A DNA stretch of 7,368 bases from Bacteroidales bacterium. GTDB taxonomy: Bacteria > Bacteroidota > Bacteroidia > Bacteroidales > UBA932. The stretch lies in contig JAKSKA010000068.1 of NCBI GenBank assembly GCA_024401915.1, forward strand, positions 1 to 7,368, read 5' to 3'. Positions 1-6,412 of this stretch are shown here, in pieces; position 1 is the stretch's first letter; every line of letters begins with the position of its first letter. Below the pieces are notes generated by a model that had not been told where the DNA came from, made no database searches, and was given only the letters and a program-made list of their open reading frames with translations. A program made the translations under genes and the position numbers.

Positions 1-426
1 GATACTCTTTTCTTCATCTATAGGGATACAACTATACTGTGCAATTTCCCGCAAATAATCAAGGGTATTAAGGGAGCGTGAATCATCAATATGCTCCTCA
101 ACAGACAAGTAATCAAAAGGATAGTTCTTCGCGGATCCGTTTTCAAAGAGTACGCGGTATGCTTTATGTTTTTTTCCTGAAAATTCCCTGATGCCAAGAA
201 TTTTATGAAAGACAGCACTATCGTTGACCCTCGAAACCCGAAAAGGCGGTTCAAGATTCCTTACGGTATCTAGGACATCAACGCTGTCCTGCTTGTAATA
301 CAAGCGTTTACCATCGCCATTGGCGAACACGACAGCGTACTTCCTGGCTTTTGCAGCGGACCAGAATTTTGCAACATCGTCCCGCAACCGGTCTTTCAGA
401 AATATGATTCGCGTAACATTTGGCAT
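1..426 (-). CDS. N-terminus of a probable large SF1 helicase-like (AAA_11 type) protein, partial
   Basis: The minus frame is open for all 142 codons from the ATG at 424-426 to the window edge, so the gene continues beyond position 1. The only possible ATG start is this one: an in-frame TAA lies five codons upstream, and no other Met occurs in the 142 codons. The protein begins MPNVTRIIFLKDRLRDDV, followed by AKFW, an acidic/glycine turn (FANGDGKRLYY), and ends with a segment containing LDYLREIA and an acidic stretch. From memory, this resembles the N-terminal region preceding the P-loop in large Bacteroidota AAA_11/AAA_12 helicase-like proteins. No Walker motif is within the visible part, so the function is inferred only. 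Base composition (about 43% GC by hand count) is lower than the operon to its right, which could reflect horizontal transfer. It is probably transcribed separately from the promoter-like site just upstream. Confidence 0.8.
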   Translation of the reverse strand, partial: MPNVTRIIFLKDRLRDDVAKFWSAAKARKYAVVFANGDGKRLYYKQDSVDVLDTVRNLEPPFRVSRVNDSAVFHKILGIREFSGKKHKAYRVLFENGSAKNYPFDYLSVEEHIDDSRSLNTLDYLREIAQYSCIPIDEEKSI

Positions 427-433
427 TCCGATA

Positions 434-441
434 CAAAATTA
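434..441 (-). promoter_or_regulatory. Bacteroidota-type -7 element (TAATTTTG) of the left-hand gene
   Basis: On the minus strand TAATTTTG matches the Bacteroidota -7 consensus TAnnTTTG. It lies only 7 nt before the ATG at 426, so the expected transcription start falls at or next to the start codon and the mRNA would be leaderless or nearly so. No convincing -33 TTG box is visible at the usual distance of about 19-20 nt upstream. The element overlaps the end of the inverted repeat at 439-458, so a repressor on that repeat could block it. The match to the -7 is clear, but its use as a promoter is an inference. Confidence 0.45.
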
Positions 442-458
442 GCAAAATAATTTGCTAA
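439..458. repeat. Perfect 8-bp inverted repeat in the intergenic gap
   Basis: TTAGCAAA and its exact complement TTTGCTAA flank a 4-nt spacer. The 94-bp gap between the alpha/beta hydrolase stop (521) and the left-hand start (426) contains no gene, and this repeat is its most obvious structure. On the minus strand the second arm is followed by TTTT, so it could be a weak AT-rich terminator for the operon (only 2 G-C pairs per arm). Equally, it overlaps the TAATTTTG promoter element and could be an operator for a dimeric repressor. The sequence does not decide between these. Confidence 0.55.
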
Positions 459-520
459 TGGGATAGGTGCCGGTGTACGGGATTCGGTTTACGAAACTCC
501 TGGCTGCTCGAAGTCCTCTC

Positions 521-1270
521 CTAGTGCCTCCTTTCGAGGAAGTCCAGGAGCAGTCGGCCCATACGGGGATTCTTCTTTATATAGCTGCTGTGGGTGGCTC
601 CGGGGATGATTACCAGTTCGGAGTCGGGGATGTTGTCTGCAATGAGCTTGGTGTGCTCGACGGAGATGAGGTCTTCGCTGCCGGCCGTCACGAGCGCGGG
701 ACAACTTATCGCTTTCAGCTCTTCGGGCTTGATGTCGGGCTCGTGGAGCATCATCATCGCCAGCGGCGTGCCCTGCTCGAGTATCCAGGTCTTGAACTCC
801 TCGAAGCCGGGGCCGCAGTCGGGGTAGAGGTTGGCTCCGCTGAGGCTTATCGTGGCACAGGTGCCGGGATGGGCGATCTCCAGCATAAGCGCGATTATGC
901 CGCCGTCGCTCCAGCCGTACAGGTCGGGCTTCTCCAGTCCCATCTTGCGGATGAACTGATACGTGTCCTCCATCATATCGGCATAGTGGTATTCCTCGAG
1001 CGGGGGATTGGCACCCTGCCCGCGCGAATCCGGGCTGTAAACCCTGTAGCCCTTGCGCGCAAGCTGCTTCGCCTGAGTTGCAAGACTCTTGTGGGAGCCG
1101 CCGTTGCCGTGGACAAGCACGATGGGCTTGCCGTCTTCCGGCCCGCGGACCGCGTACACCAGGTCCAGGTCCCCGATCCTGACGGAAAAGATCTTTTCAG
1201 GGTATTTGAGACACCCTATGCTGAGGACCGTGAAATAGACGAACCCGGCAGTTTTCCTGAAGATGTTCAT
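521..1270 (-). CDS. Alpha/beta hydrolase (serine hydrolase fold)
   Basis: This 249-residue protein has the full alpha/beta hydrolase signature: an oxyanion-hole HG at residues 54-55 (VLVHGNGG), a nucleophile elbow GWSDGG with Ser121, an acid candidate Asp200 in GSED, and His227 in GATHSS. The length is normal for single-domain members. Such enzymes cleave esters, amides or similar bonds; the substrate cannot be read from the sequence. A short basic N-terminus and hydrophobic run (residues 8-19) end in LSIGC at Cys20, so it may be membrane-anchored or a lipoprotein, but Ser at the -3 position makes the lipobox non-standard. The ATG at 1268-1270 overlaps the stop of the upstream metallo-hydrolase gene by 4 bp (ATGA), which supports this start and suggests coupled translation. 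No Shine-Dalgarno is visible. It is the last gene of the operon; the stop is TAG at 521-523. Confidence 0.9.
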   Translation of the reverse strand: MNIFRKTAGFVYFTVLSIGCLKYPEKIFSVRIGDLDLVYAVRGPEDGKPIVLVHGNGGSHKSLATQAKQLARKGYRVYSPDSRGQGANPPLEEYHYADMMEDTYQFIRKMGLEKPDLYGWSDGGIIALMLEIAHPGTCATISLSGANLYPDCGPGFEEFKTWILEQGTPLAMMMLHEPDIKPEELKAISCPALVTAGSEDLISVEHTKLIADNIPDSELVIIPGATHSSYIKKNPRMGRLLLDFLERRH

Positions 1271-2442
1271 TTGCGGATAAGTATCGATTCACCTATATCC
1301 ATCAGCTCGAACCTCAGGTAGTCGTATTCACTGTCGGCATAGCGGTCCTTGCGGTTGAAATCCTCCCAATAGGATTCCCTCTGCTGCACCCTGTGGCCGA
1401 ACTCGTTCTCGTGGGAAGGGATGAAGACCACCTTGGATTTGTCATAGTCCGCGCATTTCTTTATCGCGTCCATCGTTATCTTTATCTTGTTCCAGGACGC
1501 TGCGATGGCGACGTCGGGCACGGGCAGCTCGCAGAGCCTTGCCTCGCGCTCCTTGTCGGAGTTGTCGCCCGAGTGCTCTACCGTCCAGCCGTCGAAGCTG
1601 AGGTGATAGACATTGTTGGGCATCGAGGCGGGATCCTTCCTGTTCTGGTTGCCGGCGAAGGTGCGCACCTTGATTCCGCACACGTCCAGAGGCTCGGTGA
1701 CGTCGTCCCAGCTGATTATCTTGCCATCCCCGCTCTTGTCCTTGACCACGTCCTTGGGAAGGAAAAGCGTCTTGCCCTTGTCCATCATCGCATCCACGAA
1801 CACCTTCGTGTAGTGGTCTCCGTGAGGGTGGGTGAGGAACATCACGTCGATCTTGTCCGCGAACTTGAGGGCTTCTGCCCTGTTACCGTGGAAACAGAGG
1901 TCGATGGCGAAACATCTTTCCGACGTGCGGAAGATGAAGCCCATATTATAGACCTTGACGATTGCAAGTTCTCCCGGTTTCGGGGGCTTCTGGCCAAGCC
2001 ACTTGAGAGCCTTCTTGCGCGCCATCGCACGATAGCTGTCACGCCCTATGAGCCAGGCCTGCTGCTCCTGTGCGTTGTCGGCGGCTTTCGCCGTTGCGTT
2101 GACGTGGATGGGATAGTCCACGAGCCGGAGTATGTCGCGGCGGATCATCGCTTCCTGAGAGCCGTCATCCACCATAGGAGGGTAGAGGCCCTCGAGCTTG
2201 GCGACCATCTTGTACGTGGCTGCAACCCAGCCGTACGGGTCGCTTTCGAAGCGGCCCTCCTCTTTCTGGAGGAAATTGACCAGCATCTTTTCAGCCTTGG
2301 TCCCTTTTGCATCCTCGATGAACTTGTTCGTGAATTCGATCATATCACGGAACAGGGCTTCGTTGGACTTGGGCTGCCAGTCGAAGGCGAGGGCGCAGAG
2401 CCCAGCCAGCAGCAGAACGACAGTTGAGAGTAATTTCTTCAT
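1267..2442 (-). CDS. Secreted metallo-beta-lactamase-fold hydrolase
   Basis: This 391-residue protein starts with a clear signal peptide (MKK, a hydrophobic run, and A-L-A before residue 20), so it is exported. Residues of about 20-155 form a mostly helical extension unlike the usual MBL core. The MBL-fold core follows, with the metal motif H205-P-H207-G-D209-H210, a G-D motif at 292-293 (HSGDN), and a C-terminal HENEFGH at 344-350 followed by RExYW at 355-359. I recall this C-terminal pattern from a subset of UlaG-like MBL hydrolases. The usual motif-3 His (around residues 263-268, AGNQNR) is not obvious and may be replaced. The reaction is unknown: family members hydrolyse phosphodiesters, phosphonates, lactones or thioesters. 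The ATG lies 2 bp after the preceding stop. The A/T-rich 20 bp before it has no Shine-Dalgarno, which is common in Bacteroidota. Confidence 0.88.
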   Translation of the reverse strand: MKKLLSTVVLLLAGLCALAFDWQPKSNEALFRDMIEFTNKFIEDAKGTKAEKMLVNFLQKEEGRFESDPYGWVAATYKMVAKLEGLYPPMVDDGSQEAMIRRDILRLVDYPIHVNATAKAADNAQEQQAWLIGRDSYRAMARKKALKWLGQKPPKPGELAIVKVYNMGFIFRTSERCFAIDLCFHGNRAEALKFADKIDVMFLTHPHGDHYTKVFVDAMMDKGKTLFLPKDVVKDKSGDGKIISWDDVTEPLDVCGIKVRTFAGNQNRKDPASMPNNVYHLSFDGWTVEHSGDNSDKEREARLCELPVPDVAIAASWNKIKITMDAIKKCADYDKSKVVFIPSHENEFGHRVQQRESYWEDFNRKDRYADSEYDYLRFELMDIGESILIRK

Positions 2443-2444
2443 AT

Positions 2445-4058
2445 CTATTTATATTCTATCAACACTTTTCCAAAACGTATCCAGCAGTTGTTCTTCATTT
2501 TCGGTGACGGTTCCCCGGCCGGGTCCATCACGTTTTTCGCCGGCCTCGAGCGTATTGCGGAGAGCTTCGTGCTTGCGGGGCAGAGCCTCAGGATCACGTT
2601 GCTGCGTCCCATCGCCTCAGCCGGGATGGTGAAGCTGCGCTGCTGCATTCCGAGACCGCAGTCGTATCCAGTGTATTTCTTGCTGCCGCCGATCTTGTCG
2701 TCCCACCAGGGATGAGAGCGCAGCATTATGGTCTCCGAGCCCGTTGCCGTCTCCTTGAGGGTGGTCCAGGTCCTTCCTTCGTCAAGGGTCATCTGCACCT
2801 TCCATTCCCCGGGATAATTGTAGTCGTAGGCAATCTTGGGCAGGCCTACGAGCCAGGAGAAGCTGAAGAGCATCGAACTGCCCTTCGCCTTCTTCGCATC
2901 GAATTCGATGAAGAATGACTTGATTTCGACGGGCTTGCCGTTCTCGTCGAACTTGAACCAGCCCTTGGAGGCGCCTTTGAACATAATCACGCCGTTGATC
3001 TTGACGCCTCTTCCGCCAACGTCGGTGCTGTTCAGGTCATTGTCTATATGGATGCAGGCGTCGCTGTCGGTCCAGAAGAAGCCCTGGGTCTGCCCGCAGT
3101 CGCTGACGACCCTGTCGCCCTTCTTTCCGTCCTTGAACACTCCTGTCTGGACGCCGAGGGTCTCGAATTCCAGGGACTGTCCGTTGGAACCGTCGAGCTC
3201 CCACCCGGTAAGCGTTTTCCAGGGGCTGTTTTTCTTCTTGCTTATCGCTATCCCGCTCTCATCCAGGGGGCGTATGGAGTAACGTCCCATATTGCCGCCG
3301 TAGCGGCGCATAGGGCAGTAGTCGATGATTCCGCTGACCGGACCGATGCCCTGGGGGAGCTGGCGGCCGTTGCGGCGCCAGGTGCACTTCGTGTTGACGA
3401 GCAGGTAGCTGGTGCTTCCATTGGTGTCGCGCAGCAGCGCCGCCGACGCGTCCATACGGCAGTTGGGATAATAGCCTTCGTAGGTGTAGCCCTTGGTCGG
3501 CTGGGCATAGCCCTCGTAGATGTCGGTATAGGAGCCGTCCTTGAAGATGAGCTCCAGGTCCTTGAGCGTCACGAAGGTGTAGATGTCGTTGTCCGTCAGT
3601 TCGTTGACATATTTCTCGCGTACCGCGACGCCTTCCGCCGTGCCGTGCGCGTATTCCGTCACGTTGCCGTTGCACACGCCGGTCACGACTATGCGGTCGG
3701 GGTTGGCTTCGTGCTTCAGTGTGCAGCCCTTGAGGTCGAAGGTGACCCTGTCGAAGCGGCAGAGGTCGTTGTCGCCCTGTTCGTCGAACACCAGTTTCAT
3801 ACCTATGCTGCCGTCAGCCTCCTGGAGGTAGGCGGTGCGGTTGTTTTCAGTAAGGTCCACCTTGGCGTAGCTGATGTTGGGGTTCAGTGCCATATTGTCG
3901 CTATGGCAGTCGCTGACAACCACGCCGCTGACTATGGTGGGGGAGGATATGACTATCGATGAGCCTGCGGGGCAGAGGGCCTTCAGCCCGGCTATGCCGT
4001 TCGCGCTTGCAGCAGCGCAGGAGAGGATCAAACTTGCAATGAGTATGGTCTTTTTCAT
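2445..4058 (-). CDS. Secreted DUF5689-like two-domain protein, paralog 1
   Basis: The 537 residues begin with a signal peptide (MKKTILIASL, with ASA before residue 20; a lipoprotein Cys14 is less likely). Residues of about 40-270 resemble the DUF5689/OB-like region of Bacteroidota secreted proteins, with VVSDCHSDN (47-55), GCTL (111-114), DNDIYTFV (157-163), KCTWRRN (224-230), and RRYGGNMGRYSIRP (251-264). Residues of about 375-537 look like a beta-sandwich (galactose-binding or choice-of-anchor-J style), with WKV (419-421), a DEGRTW turn (426-431), HPWW (449-452), and YDCGLG (465-470). No catalytic residues or T9SS C-terminal domain are recognised, so I infer a binding or scaffold role. The closest relative in the window is the adjacent upstream gene, with which it shares architecture and motif order over the full length. 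The start is 3 bp after the upstream stop, with only a weak AGGA nearby. Confidence 0.88.
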   Translation of the reverse strand: MKKTILIASLILSCAAASANGIAGLKALCPAGSSIVISSPTIVSGVVVSDCHSDNMALNPNISYAKVDLTENNRTAYLQEADGSIGMKLVFDEQGDNDLCRFDRVTFDLKGCTLKHEANPDRIVVTGVCNGNVTEYAHGTAEGVAVREKYVNELTDNDIYTFVTLKDLELIFKDGSYTDIYEGYAQPTKGYTYEGYYPNCRMDASAALLRDTNGSTSYLLVNTKCTWRRNGRQLPQGIGPVSGIIDYCPMRRYGGNMGRYSIRPLDESGIAISKKKNSPWKTLTGWELDGSNGQSLEFETLGVQTGVFKDGKKGDRVVSDCGQTQGFFWTDSDACIHIDNDLNSTDVGGRGVKINGVIMFKGASKGWFKFDENGKPVEIKSFFIEFDAKKAKGSSMLFSFSWLVGLPKIAYDYNYPGEWKVQMTLDEGRTWTTLKETATGSETIMLRSHPWWDDKIGGSKKYTGYDCGLGMQQRSFTIPAEAMGRSNVILRLCPASTKLSAIRSRPAKNVMDPAGEPSPKMKNNCWIRFGKVLIEYK

Positions 4059-4061
4059 ATC

Positions 4062-5621
4062 CTAATAAGCTTTGAGTTCAATCATACCGAATTTGACGGC
4101 GGTCTCGCCGGCGTTGCCGCCCCTCTTGATGGAGTTGATGTCGTCCACGGCGTCAGTGGAGACTTCCGTGACCGAATCGCCGACAGGGATGATGCGTATG
4201 TAGAGCTTCTCCGCTCCGAGCAGGCTTGCGGGCAGCTTGATGCTGTATTCGCTGAAGCCCATCGCGCAGTCGTAGGACGTGGGAGCGTAGCCTGACTTGC
4301 CGTTGTCGGTGCCTTCCCAGGCGAGCGGGCGTATCCTGGTCTTGAAGCCTGTAGGCTGGAACTTGGAGCCGTCGGTGGACCACTCCACCGTCCAGAACGA
4401 GGGCAGGTCGCAGGCCGAGGTGAACGTGCCCTTGCCGCCGAGCAGCGAGAAGTTGAATACCAGTCCCTTGCCGCTGACGCCCTTGGTGCTGGTTTCGATG
4501 AGGAGGGCGCCGTTCCCGTTTCCGCGTATCCATTCGCTGCATTTGCCCTCTATCAACAGCGCCGCCTGCTTCCTTGCGCCGATGCCGTTCGCGTCGGTAC
4601 AATGGCGGCCGTCATACTCGTTGCAGAGCTTCATCCCGCAGTTGTTCGTCAGCGTGAGCGTGCCGTTGCCGCTCTCGGGGAGGAGCACGTCGCCGCACAC
4701 TGCCTTTTCCTTCGTTGCACCCATCCATCTCATTTCGCCGGCATCGCGGAAATGGAGCTTGCCGTCATAGTTGCGGTCCCAGCGCCAGGAGACGATGGGG
4801 GAGAAGGACGACGCAGGCTCCATCGGGATGTCGATGTCCTCGCGGACCATCGGACGGAGCGAGTAGCTGCCGAAGCTTCCGCCATAGCGGCGGTTGTCGC
4901 CTGTCACCACCACTGCATTGACGCAGCCTATGCCCTTGGGCACGCCGATGTTGTTGCGGCGCCACTGGCACTTGGAATTGACCTGGAGGTAGATGTTGTC
5001 ACCGTTGCCGTCTTCGAGAAGCTGTGCCCAGCCGTCCGCCGCGTGGTAATGGATATCCACGAGGGTGCGGTTGATCGGGGTCTCGGTGGTGCATTTCTCA
5101 TATATGTTGGAGAAAGAGCCCTGCTTCGAGAGGAACTCCACGCCGCCGAGGCGTACCTGGGTGTAGATGTCCTCATCCTTGAGCTCCGCTATGGTCCTCT
5201 CCTTCACGGGAATGGGAACCGATGCCTTCTTGAGCGTGACCTTGCCGCCGAGTATGCCAGATACGGTATAGCGCTCGGGATTCTTCTCTGCCGTGAGGGT
5301 GCAGCCGGAGAGGTCTATGGAGACCAGGCTGCCGCGTTCGAGACGGTTGAAATACTGGGCGTCGAACACGAGCCTGAGCCCGTACTGCCCGTCCACCGAT
5401 TCGATGTAGGCGGTCTTGTGGGATAAGGAGATGTCAACCCTGTCCCATTCGAGGTTGGGGTTGAGCTCGGTGTTCTCGCTGTGCCAGTCGCTGACGACTA
5501 TGCCTTCTATCACCGTGCCTTCCGGCAGGGTCTGGCTTTTGGTACGGAGACTCTTGAAATCAGTCGCGCCGAGCAGGGCCGACGCCAGAAGCCCGGCAAA
5601 TATCAATATGTGCTTTCTCAT
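4062..5621 (-). CDS. Secreted DUF5689-like two-domain protein, paralog 2
   Basis: The 519 residues start with a signal peptide (MRKHILIFAG, likely cut after Ala19). The N-terminal half carries the same landmarks as paralog 1: VVSDWHSEN (42-50), LNPN (53-56), GCTL (107-110), DEDIYTQV (149-156), KCQWRRN (217-223), and RRYGGSFGSYSLRP (244-257). The C-terminal half has LIETSTK (374-380), WTVEWSTDG (410-418), LAW (433-435), and DCAMG (451-455), ending in a beta strand FGMIEL. DNA identity between the two copies is low apart from short matches, so the duplication appears old. Its ATG overlaps the nuclease stop by 4 bp (ATGA) and is preceded by a strong AAGGAGGTGA, unlike the other starts here. The function is unknown; binding of a ligand handled by the neighbouring nuclease is an inference. 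The stop is TAG at 4062-4064. Confidence 0.88.
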   Translation of the reverse strand: MRKHILIFAGLLASALLGATDFKSLRTKSQTLPEGTVIEGIVVSDWHSENTELNPNLEWDRVDISLSHKTAYIESVDGQYGLRLVFDAQYFNRLERGSLVSIDLSGCTLTAEKNPERYTVSGILGGKVTLKKASVPIPVKERTIAELKDEDIYTQVRLGGVEFLSKQGSFSNIYEKCTTETPINRTLVDIHYHAADGWAQLLEDGNGDNIYLQVNSKCQWRRNNIGVPKGIGCVNAVVVTGDNRRYGGSFGSYSLRPMVREDIDIPMEPASSFSPIVSWRWDRNYDGKLHFRDAGEMRWMGATKEKAVCGDVLLPESGNGTLTLTNNCGMKLCNEYDGRHCTDANGIGARKQAALLIEGKCSEWIRGNGNGALLIETSTKGVSGKGLVFNFSLLGGKGTFTSACDLPSFWTVEWSTDGSKFQPTGFKTRIRPLAWEGTDNGKSGYAPTSYDCAMGFSEYSIKLPASLLGAEKLYIRIIPVGDSVTEVSTDAVDDINSIKRGGNAGETAVKFGMIELKAY

Positions 5622-6412
5622 TTCGTCACCTCCTTGTCAAACAGGTCATTGAGCGTCCTTGCAAGACGGTATGCGCCGAGGCGCACCTGGATTTCGGGAA
5701 GCCATCTGTGCTGCTCCGCGAAATCGTCCGGAACCGTGTCCCCGTACTGGCACCAGTCATAGATCTGGCTTATGCGCGTGATGTTGTCGCGGCCCCAGTC
5801 TGCAGGGGTGCCGTCGCTGACCTCCTTCTGCTTCTCCGGAGTCCAGTTGTCGAAGAGTTCGACGAACTGATCCGGGGTGATGCCGGGATAGAGCCTTGTT
5901 ATGATGCCGTCCCAGAAACCGTGGTACTTCACTTCCTTGCCCTTGATGTGTATGGGCTGCCAGCCCCTTCTCCTCAATTCCTTTGCATCTCCCAGCTTGC
6001 CCAGATAGTAGTGGGCGGGACAATGGATCTCGGGGACGAGGTGGATGACATATACTATGTTGATATAGACGGTAGAGTCGTTGTACTCCCTCCAGTTGCG
6101 GAGTATGTCCAGGGCCTTGGTGAGTTTGGGAATGGCTTTGCCAAGGCCGTCCGGCTCGAAATTGCCGTCGGCGTCGACGCTGACCATATGCCATCTGGTA
6201 GTCTCCTTGTAGCCCGGTGAATCGCGATAGCGGTCCATCCAGGTGGCGTATTCCATAATAGGCATATCGAGATAGCGGTCGAGGAAGGCCTGGGTGTTCT
6301 TCGTAAGATGGCCTTGTGCCATATATGCCATCAGCCTGTGCTCGGTCCCGCCCCAGGCACCGGCGACGGTGCAGAGGAGCGTAAGCAGAAGTGTCGCCAG
6401 GGTTTTTCTCAT
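5618..6412 (-). CDS. Exported S1/P1-type zinc-dependent nuclease
   Basis: The S1/P1 family (zinc phospholipase C superfamily) cuts single-stranded DNA and RNA to 5' nucleotides and removes 3' phosphates. I chose the ATG at 6410-6412 (264 aa), which overlaps the upstream stop as ATGA. A Met 4 codons earlier (6424) is possible but gives a less typical signal peptide. The signal peptide ends VAGA directly before Trp20, as needed for the mature N-terminal Trp zinc ligand. Ligands in order with P1 numbering: Trp20 (1), His25 (6), Asp60 (45), His75 (60), His124 (116), His134 (126), His164 (149), and Asp168 (153). Spacings within the motifs match the family. The bridging Asp120 position is Glu128 (HLVPEIHCPAH instead of HxxGDxHQPLH). 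The C-terminal RLGAYRLARTLNDLF is typical of the family. It is probably periplasmic or extracellular. Activity is likely but not assured, given the Glu. Confidence 0.93.
   Translation of the reverse strand: MRKTLATLLLTLLCTVAGAWGGTEHRLMAYMAQGHLTKNTQAFLDRYLDMPIMEYATWMDRYRDSPGYKETTRWHMVSVDADGNFEPDGLGKAIPKLTKALDILRNWREYNDSTVYINIVYVIHLVPEIHCPAHYYLGKLGDAKELRRRGWQPIHIKGKEVKYHGFWDGIITRLYPGITPDQFVELFDNWTPEKQKEVSDGTPADWGRDNITRISQIYDWCQYGDTVPDDFAEQHRWLPEIQVRLGAYRLARTLNDLFDKEVTK
5626..5635 (-). promoter_or_regulatory. Strong Shine-Dalgarno (AAGGAGGTGA) for paralog 2
   Basis: AAGGAGGTGA on the minus strand is almost fully complementary to the standard 16S 3' tail. AGGAGG sits 7 nt before the ATG at 5621, an ideal spacing. 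It lies inside the last codons of the nuclease gene (encoding DKEVTK). No other operon start has a comparable site, and Bacteroidota generally rely little on Shine-Dalgarno pairing. It may raise output of this protein relative to the nuclease or simply allow re-initiation at the ATGA overlap. Confidence 0.65.

Noticed and set aside
18..254. Minus-strand 78-codon open frame inside the left gene
   Set aside because: It lies in another frame of the 142-codon open reading frame starting at 426, which has better protein character and a promoter-like element upstream.
467..1321. Long plus-strand open frame of 284 codons opposite the alpha/beta hydrolase
   Set aside because: It is the antisense of a gene with a complete catalytic signature. 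Its translation has no recognisable motifs, and long antisense frames are expected at this GC content.
1393..2427. Plus-strand open frame of 344 codons opposite the MBL hydrolase
   Set aside because: Antisense shadow of a gene with a signal peptide and HPHGDH motif. The translation is an unstructured mix rich in Val, His and Arg.
3048..3962. Plus-strand open frame of 304 codons opposite paralog 1
   Set aside because: Antisense shadow. The minus-strand protein is conserved with its paralog, whereas the plus frame is not supported by any motif.
4602..5426. Plus-strand open frame of 274 codons opposite paralog 2
   Set aside because: Same reason as for paralog 1: antisense of a conserved protein, with no signal peptide or family pattern.
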